Positions 23,635 through 31,739 of a stretch of DNA of 33,558 nucleotides are shown one piece after another; position 1 is the first letter of the stretch; each line of letters starts with the position of its first letter. A program made the translations under genes and the position numbers. Source of the stretch: Chloroflexota bacterium (GTDB taxonomy: Bacteria; Chloroflexota; Dehalococcoidia; DSGV01); assembly GCA_021787985.1 (NCBI GenBank), contig JAJYLG010000032.1, positions 1 to 33,558 of the forward strand, read 5' to 3'. The notes below the pieces were generated by a model that worked only from the letters and a program-made list of their open reading frames with translations, was not told the origin of the DNA and ran no database searches.

Positions 23635-24041
23635 CGCTGCGGCTGCCGCGCTCGTACGTCGAGCAGATGGTGGATCACGCGCTCCGCGGCCGCCCCGAGG
23701 AGGCTTGCGGCGTCATCCTCGGGGAGAACGGCGAGCCGCGCCGGCTGTACGAGCTGGAGAACGCCGAGCACAGCCCCTATCGCTACGCCGTCGGCGGCAA
23801 GGACCTGCTGATGCTCGAGCGCGAGTGCCGCGAGAACGACTGGCAGTACCTGGTCATCTACCACTCCCACACCCAGACCGAGGCCTACCCGAGCCCCACT
23901 GACGTGCGGCTGGCCGCCCTGCGTCCGGAGCCGTACTACGTGGTCATCTCGCTGCGCGAGCCCGGCCGCCCGCTGGCCCGCGCCTTCCGCATCGTCGACG
24001 CCCAGATCAGCGAAGAGCCGCTCGAGGTCAGCGAGGCGTAG
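23631..24041 (+). CDS. M67 (JAMM/MPN+) family metallopeptidase
   Basis: This 136-aa single-domain protein is a zinc-dependent JAMM peptidase. The catalytic Glu is in PEEACGVILGE, and the metal-binding signature is H-S-H-x7-S-x2-D (YHSHTQTEAYPSPTDVRL), an exact fit to the JAMM pattern. Stand-alone bacterial members often remove a C-terminal extension from ThiS/MoaD-like sulfur carriers and sit beside them. None is adjacent here, although a truncated ThiS/MoaD-like ORF lies at 7170-7310. The start ATG overlaps the pyrE stop (ATGA), so the two are co-translated. The target is not known. Confidence 0.88.
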   Translation: MTLRLPRSYVEQMVDHALRGRPEEACGVILGENGEPRRLYELENAEHSPYRYAVGGKDLLMLERECRENDWQYLVIYHSHTQTEAYPSPTDVRLAALRPEPYYVVISLREPGRPLARAFRIVDAQISEEPLEVSEA

Positions 24042-24193
24042 CGTTCACCGCCAAGACGCGGAGCACGCCAAGCAAACGAGGGGTTGGATCGCGCAGCGCG
24101 CGGAGGAGGACCAGCCTTCGGGCCCGCGCCGGCAGCCGGCGCGAGAGCGCCTCAGCAGCCGGCGTGCATCGGCGCGGATGTGTGGATGCTTCC

Positions 24194-24814
24194 TCAGCGG
24201 CCGGCGCGCGCGACCGCTGTCTCGCCGCGGGCCGGCCGGACGCCCGCCAGCTCCAAGAAGCGCTCGTGCACGCGCGTGTCGTCGGTCAGCTCCGGGTGGA
24301 AGCTGGTCGCCAGCAGATTCCCCTGCCGCACCGCCACGACCGTCCCGTCGGCCAGTCGCCCGAGGACGCGCGCCTGCGGCCCGACATCCGTGAAGATCGG
24401 TGCGCGGATAAACACCGCCCGCACCGGTCCGCCCCCGATCCCCTCGATCTCCACGTCCGCCTCGAACGAGTCGATCTGGCGGCCGAAGGCGTTGCGGTCG
24501 ACGACCATGTCCATCAGCCCGAGCGACGGCCGGTCGAGCGTGCGCACCTCGCGCGCCAGCAGGATGGCGCCGGCACAGGTGCCCCAGACCGGCATGCCCG
24601 CCAGGGCGCGCTCGCGCAGCGGCTCGAACAGGCCGAACTGCAACAGCAGCCGGCTGATGGTGGTGGACTCGCCACCGGGCATGATGAGCGCCGCGACGCG
24701 TTCGAGCTGGTCGCGCCGGCGCACGTCCAGGGCGGGCACGCCCAGCCGCGTCAGCACGGACAGGTGCTCGGCGAAATCGCCCTGCAGCGCGAGAACCCCG
24801 ACCGTCGGCTCCAT
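24194..24814 (-). CDS. pdxT: Pyridoxal 5'-phosphate synthase glutaminase subunit PdxT
   Basis: PdxT releases ammonia from glutamine and passes it to PdxS. The 206-aa protein has the class I glutaminase features GVLALQGDFAEHL, IMPGGESTTISRLL, the nucleophile Cys in PVWGTCAGAILLA, and His/Glu in ATSFHPELTDD. The length is standard. It lies 12 bases after pdxS on the same strand, the typical pdxST operon. Confidence 0.95.
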   Translation of the reverse strand: MEPTVGVLALQGDFAEHLSVLTRLGVPALDVRRRDQLERVAALIMPGGESTTISRLLLQFGLFEPLRERALAGMPVWGTCAGAILLAREVRTLDRPSLGLMDMVVDRNAFGRQIDSFEADVEIEGIGGGPVRAVFIRAPIFTDVGPQARVLGRLADGTVVAVRQGNLLATSFHPELTDDTRVHERFLELAGVRPARGETAVARAGR

Positions 24815-24826
24815 GGGATGTCGCGT

Positions 24827-25717
24827 CTACCAGCCGCGCGTGGCCAGCAGCTCCTGCTCGGGGAGCTTGGCGACGTCGAGCCCGCGCATCGCGTCGCCCA
24901 GCCCGCGCGAGACCTCGGCGATGACCGACGGATCGTTATAGTAGGTGGTCGCCTTGACGATCGCCCGCGCGCGGCGCTCCGGGTCCTCCGACTTGAAGAT
25001 GCCGGAGCCGACGAAGACGCCGTCCGCGCCGAGTTGCATCATCATCGCCGCGTCGGCCGGGGTCGCGATGCCGCCGGCGGTGAACATCACCACCGGCAGG
25101 CGGCCAAGGTCTTTCACCTCGCGCACCAGCTCCACCGGGGCGCCCAGCCGCTTCGCCTCGGCATAGAGCTCGTCGTCGGGCATGTTCTGCAAGCGGCGGA
25201 TGTCGTCCATTACCTGGCGCATGTGGCGCACCGCCTCGACGACGTTGCCGGTGCCCGCCTCGCCCTTGGTGCGGATCATCGCCGCGCCTTCGGAGATGCG
25301 CCGCAGCGCCTCGCCCAGGTCACGGCAGCCGCAGACGAACGGCACCTTGAACGGCTGCTTGTCGATGTGATGCGCCTCGTCGGCGGGCGTCAGCACCTCG
25401 GACTCGTCGATGTAGTCCACGCCCAGCGCCTCGAGCACCTGCGCCTCGACGAAGTGGCCGATGCGGCACTTCGCCATCACCGGGATGGAGACGGCGTCCA
25501 TGATGCGCAGGATCAGCTCGGGGTCGGACATGCGGGCGACACCGCCCGCTGCGCGGATGTCGGCCGGGACGCGCTCCAACGCCATCACGGCGCAGGCGCC
25601 AGCCTCCTCGGCGATCTTGGCGTGCTCGGGCGTGACCACGTCCATAATCACGCCGCCCTTGAGCATCTGCGCCAGGCCCGCCTTCGTGCGGAATGTCGCC
25701 TTCTCCGGTTCCTGCAT
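24827..25717 (-). CDS. pdxS: Pyridoxal 5'-phosphate synthase subunit PdxS
   Basis: PdxS makes PLP from ribose 5-phosphate, glyceraldehyde 3-phosphate and ammonia. The 296-aa (beta/alpha)8 protein has [13 protein letters not shown] (Asp26), the catalytic Lys83 in [15 protein letters not shown] and Lys151 in [12 protein letters not shown]. It also has [20 protein letters not shown] and the C-terminal tail. I place the start at ATG 25715-25717 ([14 protein letters not shown]); the 20 residues further upstream are not family-like. The pdxS-pdxT order gives the full DXP-independent B6 pathway. Confidence 0.96.
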   Translation of the reverse strand: MQEPEKATFRTKAGLAQMLKGGVIMDVVTPEHAKIAEEAGACAVMALERVPADIRAAGGVARMSDPELILRIMDAVSIPVMAKCRIGHFVEAQVLEALGVDYIDESEVLTPADEAHHIDKQPFKVPFVCGCRDLGEALRRISEGAAMIRTKGEAGTGNVVEAVRHMRQVMDDIRRLQNMPDDELYAEAKRLGAPVELVREVKDLGRLPVVMFTAGGIATPADAAMMMQLGADGVFVGSGIFKSEDPERRARAIVKATTYYNDPSVIAEVSRGLGDAMRGLDVAKLPEQELLATRGW

Positions 25718-25785
25718 CTCGCCACACCCCGTCCGCCCCCAGGCGGACCGCAGGCTGGGCACGACGCCCGCCTGCATCTATATCC

Positions 25786-25815
25786 AGTCTAGAGGCCGCT
25801 TGCCGGGCGCCTCAA
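25786..25815 (-). promoter_or_regulatory. Possible pdxST promoter
   Basis: On the minus strand TTGAGG (25810-25815) and TAGACT (25786-25791) are 18 bases apart, a fair match to -35 and -10 boxes, about 70 bases before the pdxS start. This is by eye and unscored. Confidence 0.3.
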
Positions 25816-25867
25816 GGCAACCGCCGACAGGCGGCACGGGTCCCGCGGGCGGAATCTCGGGCACTCC

Positions 25868-25876
25868 TGCTACGAT
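25868..25876 (+). promoter_or_regulatory. Possible extended -10 promoter of pncB
   Basis: TGCTACGAT is identical to the motif before the hydrolase gene at 2817 and lies 29 bases before the pncB ATG. No -35 is visible. Confidence 0.35.
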
Positions 25877-25905
25877 CCGCGTGACTTCTCGGTCTGCGAG
25901 GTCCA

Positions 25906-27303
25906 ATGACGCCCGAGGTCCCTCCCGGCATGTTCGTCTCCGGACCGCTCGCGCTGCGCGACGCGGCGCTCTTCACCGACCTGTACGAGCTGACGATGGC
26001 CGCATCCTACTTCCGCGAGGGGATGCATGAGGAGCCCGCCGCCTTCAGCCTGTTCGTGCGCCGGCTGCCGCCCGGCCGCTCATTCCTCGTCGCCGCAGGA
26101 TTGGAGGACGCGCTCGCCTACCTGCAGTCGCTGCGCTTCTCCGAGGCGGCGATCGCCTACCTGGACTCCCTGCGCCGCTTCCCGCCGGACTTCCTCGACT
26201 ACCTGCGCAGCCTGCGTTTCACGGGCGAGGTGCGCGCGCTGCCGGAGGGCACGGTCTTTCTCGCCGATGAGCCACTTCTGGAGGTGCGCGCACCGGCCGT
26301 CGAGGCGCAGCTCGTCGAGACGGCGGTCATCAACTTCTGCCATCTGCAGACCCTGCTGGCGAGCAAGGCCGCGCGCTGCGTGATCGCCGCCCGCGGCCGC
26401 CCGGTGATCGACTTCGGGCTGCGCCGCGCCCACGGGATCGACGCCGGCATGAAGGCGGCTCGCGCCTCGTACATCGCCGGCGCGGTGATGAGCAGCAACG
26501 TGCTCGCCGGCGAGTACTACCGCATCCCGCCGACCGGCACCATGGCCCACTCCTACGTCAGCGCTTTCCCGCGCGAGGCCGACGCGTTCCGCGCCTTCGC
26601 CCGCGCCTTTCCCGACAACACCGTCCTGCTGCTCGACACGTATGACACGCTCGCCGGCGCGCGGACGGCGGCGGCGGTCGGCCGCGAGCTGGAGGCCGCC
26701 GGCCGGCGGCTGTTCGCGGTGCGCCTGGATAGCGGTGACGTGCTGAGCCTCAGCCGCGAGGTGCGCCGCATCCTCGACGAGGCCGGGCTGATGTCGGTGC
26801 GCATCGTCGTCAGCGGCGGCCTGGACGAGATGGACGTGGAGCGCTTCGTCGAGGCCGGCGCTCCGATCGATGTGTTCGCGGTGGGCACGCGGATGGACGT
26901 GTCGGCCGACGCCCCCTACCTGGACATCGCCTACAAGCTGGTGAGCTTCGGCGGGCGCGACGTGATGAAGCAGAGCACCGGCAAGAGGACCTGGCCCGGC
27001 GAGAAGCAGGTCTATCGCTTCCGCGACACCGACGGCCGTTACGCGGGCGATCTTGTCGCGCTGCGCGACGAGCCTCCACCAGAGGGCGGCGAGCCGCTGC
27101 TGCGTACGGTGATGGAAGACGGCCAGCCGGTTCTGCCGGGCGAGACGCTGGACGCGATGCGCGAGCGTTGCGCCGCGCAGATCGCCGCGCTTCCCGAAGA
27201 TGTCCGTCGGTTGCGCAGCGGCGCGCTCTACCCGGTGCGCTACAGCGAACGGCTGATCGCGCTCACCCGCGCGGTCGAGCAGCAGAGCGGAACGGAAATT
27301 TGA
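25906..27303 (+). CDS. pncB: Nicotinate phosphoribosyltransferase
   Basis: PncB converts nicotinate and PRPP to nicotinate mononucleotide in NAD salvage. The 465-aa protein has FTDLYELTMAASYF, FSLFVRRLPPGRSFLVAAG, VIDFGLRRAHGIDAGMKAAR (catalytic His/Arg region), GTMAHSYVSAFP, LLLDTYDTLAGAR, VRLDSGDVLSLS and GGLDEMDVERF, and ends in the usual C-terminal subdomain. ATG at 25906 is used. It is divergent from pdxS across 188 bases and converges on the 69-aa ORF downstream. Confidence 0.95.
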   Translation: MTPEVPPGMFVSGPLALRDAALFTDLYELTMAASYFREGMHEEPAAFSLFVRRLPPGRSFLVAAGLEDALAYLQSLRFSEAAIAYLDSLRRFPPDFLDYLRSLRFTGEVRALPEGTVFLADEPLLEVRAPAVEAQLVETAVINFCHLQTLLASKAARCVIAARGRPVIDFGLRRAHGIDAGMKAARASYIAGAVMSSNVLAGEYYRIPPTGTMAHSYVSAFPREADAFRAFARAFPDNTVLLLDTYDTLAGARTAAAVGRELEAAGRRLFAVRLDSGDVLSLSREVRRILDEAGLMSVRIVVSGGLDEMDVERFVEAGAPIDVFAVGTRMDVSADAPYLDIAYKLVSFGGRDVMKQSTGKRTWPGEKQVYRFRDTDGRYAGDLVALRDEPPPEGGEPLLRTVMEDGQPVLPGETLDAMRERCAAQIAALPEDVRRLRSGALYPVRYSERLIALTRAVEQQSGTEI

Positions 27304-27349
27304 CATTTCAGACTTCGGCGGGCGGGCGGTCGAGGTACTCGGCCACGGG

Positions 27350-27559
27350 TCAGACGGGCCGGCCCTTGGGCGGCCGCTCGACCAGGCCCGCGCCCGGGTT
27401 GAAGAACTCGAACCGCCGCCGCGCCACGAAGCTGATCAGCTCGCTCAGCTCGCGCGTATCGGACAGCGTGAACGGCTCGGGAAACTCGATGCGCCCGTCC
27501 TGGTGCAGCACGAAGCGCACGCGATCGTCGAAACGGAACTCCTCGCTGCGGCCGGTCAT
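27350..27559 (-). CDS. Small hypothetical protein (69 aa)
   Basis: This compact, acidic and aromatic protein starts MTGRSEEFRFDDRVRFVLHQ and contains DGRIEFPEPFTLSDTRELSE and FVARRRFEFFNPG. It has no signal or membrane segment. It follows the lipoprotein gene by 40 bases on the same strand and could be co-transcribed with it, downstream of the NXR-like operon. I do not recognise a family. The coding-like composition and ATG start support a real gene. Confidence 0.5.
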   Translation of the reverse strand: MTGRSEEFRFDDRVRFVLHQDGRIEFPEPFTLSDTRELSELISFVARRRFEFFNPGAGLVERPPKGRPV

Positions 27560-27599
27560 CGCGCGGGCCTCCTGCCTGAAGCGTAGCAGCCGCGGCGCG

Positions 27600-28292
27600 T
27601 CAGGGAGCGGAGAGGTCGCGCAGGGTGGCGAGCAACGACGCCGCGCCGCCGGCGATGCCCGAGCTGTCGGGCGTGGTCGAGGCGAAGAGCTGCACCAGGT
27701 AGCCGGAGCGGGTCGCGGTCAGCACCAGCACGCTCCCGCCCAGGCGGCAGGCGCGCACCGCGCGGCCGAAGAGCGGGAGGGAGACCGGCGTGCCACCGAC
27801 GCACACTTTCGTGCTCGGGCCGGGATCGCGCGGACCGCGCAGAAGGAAGACGACGGAGTCGAAGTTGGGCGCCGCGGAGGCGCCGGCGGGATGGTCGCCG
27901 GGCACCAGGACATCGAGCGTTCGCTGGCTGGAGGAGAACCAGGTGGTGCTGCCGGGCGGTATGCAGAACCCCAGGCGCAGCGTGTCGATCAGGGCGGGGT
28001 CCCAGCCCTTGGGGCAGGAGAGCTCGCCGACCGGCGGCAGCACCACGTCGGCGTCGGCGACCGCGGCCGGCAGGTCTCCCGGCGCGAGATGCGCCAGGCC
28101 CTTCAGGCGCGACCCAGCCGCGAAGGTGCGCGCGCCGACCGGCGGCGTCGGAGCTGGGGTGGCGGTCGAAGACCCGCTGGCGGTCGCGAGCGGGCCGGAC
28201 TGGGCAGGCCGCCGGGACGCCTCGCTGCGGCAGGCGGCGGTCGCAACGACGGCGCAGATGAACGCAAGGGCGAGCGCCGCGCGGGGACGCAT
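27600..28292 (-). CDS. Hypothetical lipoprotein downstream of the NXR-like operon
   Basis: This 230-aa protein has a signal peptide and lipobox (FICAVVATAACRS) followed by a Thr/Ala/Pro-rich linker to about residue 55. The body has four further cysteines (in LSCPKGWDP, LGFCIPPGS, TKVCVGGTP and VRACRLGG) that could form two disulfides. There is no recognised domain and no haem- or copper-binding motif. It lies 128 bases after the gamma subunit on the same strand, so a shared transcript is possible but not shown. Confidence 0.7.
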   Translation of the reverse strand: MRPRAALALAFICAVVATAACRSEASRRPAQSGPLATASGSSTATPAPTPPVGARTFAAGSRLKGLAHLAPGDLPAAVADADVVLPPVGELSCPKGWDPALIDTLRLGFCIPPGSTTWFSSSQRTLDVLVPGDHPAGASAAPNFDSVVFLLRGPRDPGPSTKVCVGGTPVSLPLFGRAVRACRLGGSVLVLTATRSGYLVQLFASTTPDSSGIAGGAASLLATLRDLSAP

Positions 28293-28420
28293 TGCCAGTC
28301 ATCCGGGCCGGCGCACCACGGCCGTACTGCCGCGCGCGGGTCGGCCCTCCTCCTGCTCAGTACAACGTCCGCCGCGGCGATCAGCGCACGCGGCGTGCGA
28401 CCCGCCGGGGCAAGACGGCG

Positions 28421-29425
28421 TCAGCGCTCCGGCGGCCGCACCACCGCGTAGATGAGCACGAACAGCCCGACCGTCGCCGCGCCGAACATGCCGATGAGGA
28501 GCGCCAGCGTCTGCCCGGCGCCCCAGTGCAGCCCGCCGCCGCCAGCGGTGCGGGCGGCGATCTGCAGGTCGAGGAAGGACGACACGCTCTTCATGCCGTC
28601 GCGGTTGCCGCGCGCGCCGTCCCACACGGCGAGGGCGACGTTCGTCGTGGTGCCGGGCGAGAGGGACGGCATGCCCGCGGGCTGAGTCATGTCGCGGTAG
28701 AGCAGGACGCGCCACCTGCCGTCGCGCCACTCACCCAACCCGTGCACGTCCTGCTGGGGGGCGTCGGTCAGGGTACCGAACTGGTTGGCGACGAGGTTGT
28801 CGATCGGGGTGGTCCGTGCCGGGATGCTGACCAGGTTGTTCACGTCCCGCGCGGTCATGTAGACCGGGTCGTTGCGGAAGGGGTACAGGTCGACCTGCAT
28901 GTCGGGGTGCAGCGCCTGAATCGAGGCGCTGGCCTGCTTGGTGGCGATGTCCTCCTGCCACACCGCCCGCCACTGCCAGATGTTCACGCCGCGGTCCGGC
29001 GCGACGTCGCCCATGCAGAAGGAAGGCACGGTCTTGCCGGGCGTGCGCGGGAATTCGACCGCGGCGGCGTCGCCGTACTGCGTCAGTCCGAGTGTCAAGT
29101 CGCGGGTGGAGTCGCCCCACTCCAGCAGGATGTAGAGCCGCTTGCCGTCGTGCAGGGCGCGGGCGCGGACAGTGGCCACCTCGCCGCCGCCCATCGGGTT
29201 GGTCACGTTCTGCATGGAGAGCGTCACGTCGACGCTCGGCGCCTGGTCCCACACGGAGGAGTACAGGTTGGTGGTCGACACCTTGCCGCTGGCGGCGGGG
29301 GCGACCAGCAGCGGATTCTGCGAGCGGACGGGATTGACCCCGGCGACCGCCAACAGCACCGCGGCCACGAGCAGCCCGAGGGGGAGCGCGGCGCGGCGGC
29401 CGCGGGTGAGGCCAAGACGTTTCAT
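28421..29425 (-). CDS. NXR/DMSO-reductase-family gamma subunit, haem b-binding
   Basis: This 334-aa exported protein has an N-terminal hydrophobic segment (residues about 12-30, Sec-type or anchor) and one C-terminal membrane helix (about 305-327). Between them is an ethylbenzene-dehydrogenase-like haem-binding domain: LYILLEWGDST, AAVEFPRTPG, PSFCMGD (Met138, a likely axial ligand by analogy with EbdC) and GVNIWQWRAVWQ. In type II DMSO-reductase enzymes this subunit passes electrons between the beta subunit and the respiratory chain. Its start overlaps the chaperone stop (ATGA). The C-terminal anchor suggests a complex tethered to the outer face of the membrane. Confidence 0.85.
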   Translation of the reverse strand: MKRLGLTRGRRAALPLGLLVAAVLLAVAGVNPVRSQNPLLVAPAASGKVSTTNLYSSVWDQAPSVDVTLSMQNVTNPMGGGEVATVRARALHDGKRLYILLEWGDSTRDLTLGLTQYGDAAAVEFPRTPGKTVPSFCMGDVAPDRGVNIWQWRAVWQEDIATKQASASIQALHPDMQVDLYPFRNDPVYMTARDVNNLVSIPARTTPIDNLVANQFGTLTDAPQQDVHGLGEWRDGRWRVLLYRDMTQPAGMPSLSPGTTTNVALAVWDGARGNRDGMKSVSSFLDLQIAARTAGGGGLHWGAGQTLALLIGMFGAATVGLFVLIYAVVRPPER

Positions 29426-30180
29426 GACGGGCCGCCTTCCTCCTCGCGTGACGGGCGGACGGCCGGCGGCGCGTCGACCACGGGGCAGCCGTCGCAGTCC
29501 TCCGGCTCGGGCAGCGGCTGCGGCTCGGGACTCCAGGCGGGGAGGTCGTGCAGGCGGAGCCGCCGCGTCTCGGCCGCGACGAGCTGTTGGAGGAGGTCCG
29601 CGGCGGCGCGGTAGGCGGGGTCGTCCACGCGCGCGCGGGTGCGCTGCGCCACGGCGGGCAGCCAGCGCGCCAGGTGGTCTCGGTAGAAGGCGCGCAGCGC
29701 AGCGCGGCAGATGCGCGCGGACTCACGGTCGCCGTGACGGCGGGCGACGGCCTCCTTGGTGGAGAGCAGATAGCAGAACTCCAGCTCGACGGCCAGATGG
29801 TCGGGCGGCTCGCCTTGCACCTCGACGCCGAAGGCGCGGTAGAAACCGGCGAGGTCGGCCATCTGCGTCGTCTGCTGGAAGAGGTTGCGGGAGCTGTAGG
29901 AGGTCTCGTACAGCGGGCAGTCAGGCGAGCGGGTGTGGGTATAGGCGCGGGCGTAGCGCCGCTCGAGCTCGTCCGCGTCGCGCGGCAGGGCGTCGGCGAC
30001 ACGATGCGCGGCGGCGGCGGCGGCGGGCCCCAGCACCTCGGCCGCGGCCGGCAGCGCCTCCAGCGCCTCGCGCAGCGCCGGCGCGTTCTCACGGCTGGGC
30101 GGCGACCAGGCGAGCGCCAGCGCCCGGTAGCACACCGCGCGGGCGATGGCCCGGTCGCCCAGCAGCCGCTCGGCGCTCAT
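29422..30180 (-). CDS. TorD/NarJ-family chaperone for the molybdoenzyme
   Basis: This 252-aa protein is helical throughout and carries the family pattern LYETSYSSRNLFQQTTQMAD followed by LAGFYRAFGVE, then LAVELEFCYLLSTKEA. TorD-like chaperones hold the apo-alpha subunit until the Mo-bis-MGD cofactor is loaded and before export. I choose ATG 30178-30180 because the beta-subunit stop overlaps an AGGAG site at proper spacing; the frame is open to 30228. It lies within the operon between beta and gamma subunits and overlaps gamma by 4 bases. Confidence 0.88.
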   Translation of the reverse strand: MSAERLLGDRAIARAVCYRALALAWSPPSRENAPALREALEALPAAAEVLGPAAAAAAHRVADALPRDADELERRYARAYTHTRSPDCPLYETSYSSRNLFQQTTQMADLAGFYRAFGVEVQGEPPDHLAVELEFCYLLSTKEAVARRHGDRESARICRAALRAFYRDHLARWLPAVAQRTRARVDDPAYRAAADLLQQLVAAETRRLRLHDLPAWSPEPQPLPEPEDCDGCPVVDAPPAVRPSREEEGGPS

Positions 30181-30190
30181 CGCCGCGCTC

Positions 30191-31450
30191 CTAGACCGAG
30201 TTGATGTACCGGTCGGATGGCCGCTCATAGAAGGGCTCCATTACGGTGATGCGCACCGCCTCTCGGCCGCGCTTGTCGAAACCGACGACGGTGTCGTTGT
30301 AGAGGGACCAGGTCTTGCCACCGACGGTAACGTCGCGGACCTTGGGGCCCTCCTGGATCTCGTAGCGGAAGATGACCGTGCGGGTTGCACGGAAGAGCTG
30401 CAGCACGGCGGTCAGCTCGCGCGAGGGCAGCTCGTAGCGGGCGATGGCGTCGTCCACGCCGGGGCCGAACATCTGGCGCAGGTAGGGACGCGGCACCCAG
30501 CGCGGGGGGATGTAGTAGACGTTCGGGCCGGTGCCGAACTGGGGGTAGAGCGGCAGCGCCACCCGCTCGACGTGCACCAGAAAGTAGAGCGGGTTGGAGC
30601 GGTCCTCCGCCCAGGTGCCGTCCGAGTTGAGCCGCGCCAGCCCTTGGAGGCGGATCTTGCCGACGCACGCCGACATGCAGCGCGTTTCCATCGGCACTCC
30701 GTCGCTCAGGGGGTCGGCCCCCTCGATGCGCGGGTAGCACGCGATGCATTTCTCCGAGACGCGCGTCGTGGTGCGGAACATGGGCTTCTTGTATGGGCAC
30801 TCCTCGGCGCACTTGCGGTAGCCGCGGCAGCGCGACTGGTCGATCAGCACGATGCCGTCCTCGTGCCGCTTGTAGATGGCGTTGCGCGGGCAGGCGGCCA
30901 GGCAGGCGGGGTAGGTGCAATGGTTGCAGATCCGCTGCAGGTAGAAGAACCAGGTCTCGTGCTCGGGCAAGGACACCGGCTTCGGCCGGCGCAGGTCGCC
31001 GGTGCCGTTGCGCGCGGTGTCCTCGTAGAGGTTGGGCGCCGTCCAGTCCTCGTCCTTGGGCAGGTAGCCGAGCGCCTCCTGGCCGGCGTTCTGCTTGGCG
31101 GCGGCTTCGAAGATCGTCATCCCCTGGTAGGTGCCGTAGGGCGCGGTCTTCGCGTCCTTGTTGGCGGCGTCCCACGTCTGCCCGCCGGGGTTCACCTGCT
31201 CCAGCATCTGCAGCAGGTGGACGTCCCACTGGTGCGGGTAGCCGCCGTAGGGCTTGGTCTCGACGTTGTTCCACCACATGTACTCCTGGCCTTCGCTGAA
31301 GGTCCAGGTCGACTTGCAGGCCATGCTGCAGGTCTGGCAGGCGATGCAGCGGTTGATGTTGAAGACGGCGGCGAACTGCCACTCGGGGTGCGCCTCCGGA
31401 AAGCGGTAGCGCATCTTGCGGCCGAGCTGCCAGTTGAACACGTCGGCCAT
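30191..31450 (-). CDS. nxrB: Nitrite oxidoreductase/nitrate reductase-like beta subunit (four Fe-S clusters)
   Basis: This 419-aa electron-transfer subunit carries four cysteine sets: Cys35/38/41/45, Cys175/178/183/187, Cys208/214/218 with Tyr211 in place of the fourth Cys (the expected [3Fe-4S] site), and Cys235/238/258/262. The stretches NWQLGRKMRYRFPE, VFNINRCIACQTCSMACKST, YMWWNNVETKPYGGYP and LPEHETWFFYLQRICNHCTY match, from memory, NxrB of Nitrospira and anammox bacteria far better than E. coli NarH. The ATG at 31448-31450 follows one base after the stop of the 92-aa gene. Whether the complex oxidises nitrite, reduces nitrate or uses another oxyanion cannot be settled from this subunit. 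Confidence 0.9.
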   Translation of the reverse strand: MADVFNWQLGRKMRYRFPEAHPEWQFAAVFNINRCIACQTCSMACKSTWTFSEGQEYMWWNNVETKPYGGYPHQWDVHLLQMLEQVNPGGQTWDAANKDAKTAPYGTYQGMTIFEAAAKQNAGQEALGYLPKDEDWTAPNLYEDTARNGTGDLRRPKPVSLPEHETWFFYLQRICNHCTYPACLAACPRNAIYKRHEDGIVLIDQSRCRGYRKCAEECPYKKPMFRTTTRVSEKCIACYPRIEGADPLSDGVPMETRCMSACVGKIRLQGLARLNSDGTWAEDRSNPLYFLVHVERVALPLYPQFGTGPNVYYIPPRWVPRPYLRQMFGPGVDDAIARYELPSRELTAVLQLFRATRTVIFRYEIQEGPKVRDVTVGGKTWSLYNDTVVGFDKRGREAVRITVMEPFYERPSDRYINSV

Positions 31451-31451
31451 C

Positions 31452-31730
31452 TCAGTCGCCCCCTTCCGCGGCGGTCGGGCCGAAGACCTCGCCGATCAGC
31501 CGCTGCACCCAGTCCGAGCCGCGCAGCTCCAGCACGCCGTTGGTGCCGGCGAAGTAGGGGTTGGCAAAGAGCTTCGCGATGCGCGGCGGGTCCCAGCCCA
31601 TGCGCGCGTACTCCTCGATGAAGCAGCGGGCCATGGCCTCGAGGCCGTCGCCTTCGCCATCCCAGGGGATGCGCACGGCGATCGCTTCCAGCGGGTCGCT
31701 CGTCTCGTAGGACTTGCGGGCGCCTTGCAT
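31452..31730 (-). CDS. Small protein (92 aa) between the alpha and beta subunit genes
   Basis: The ATG at 31728-31730 is preceded by AGGAGG that overlaps the alpha-subunit stop, and the stop is one base from the beta start, so translation is tightly linked. The protein has EAMARCFIEEYARMGWDPPR and RIAKLFANPYFAGTNGVLEL, then DWVQRLIGEVFG. It is largely helical, soluble, and has no cofactor motif. I recall similar short proteins beside other molybdopterin oxidoreductases in diverse bacteria, but none has a known role. A function in assembly or maturation of the alpha-beta unit is an inference from position. Confidence 0.8.
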   Translation of the reverse strand: MQGARKSYETSDPLEAIAVRIPWDGEGDGLEAMARCFIEEYARMGWDPPRIAKLFANPYFAGTNGVLELRGSDWVQRLIGEVFGPTAAEGGD

Positions 31731-31739
31731 GGCGGCCTC

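Noticed and set aside
24042-24193. Possible small gene or RNA between the JAMM peptidase and pdxT
   Set aside because: The stretch has no start with RBS, no coding-like frame of note and no clear structure.
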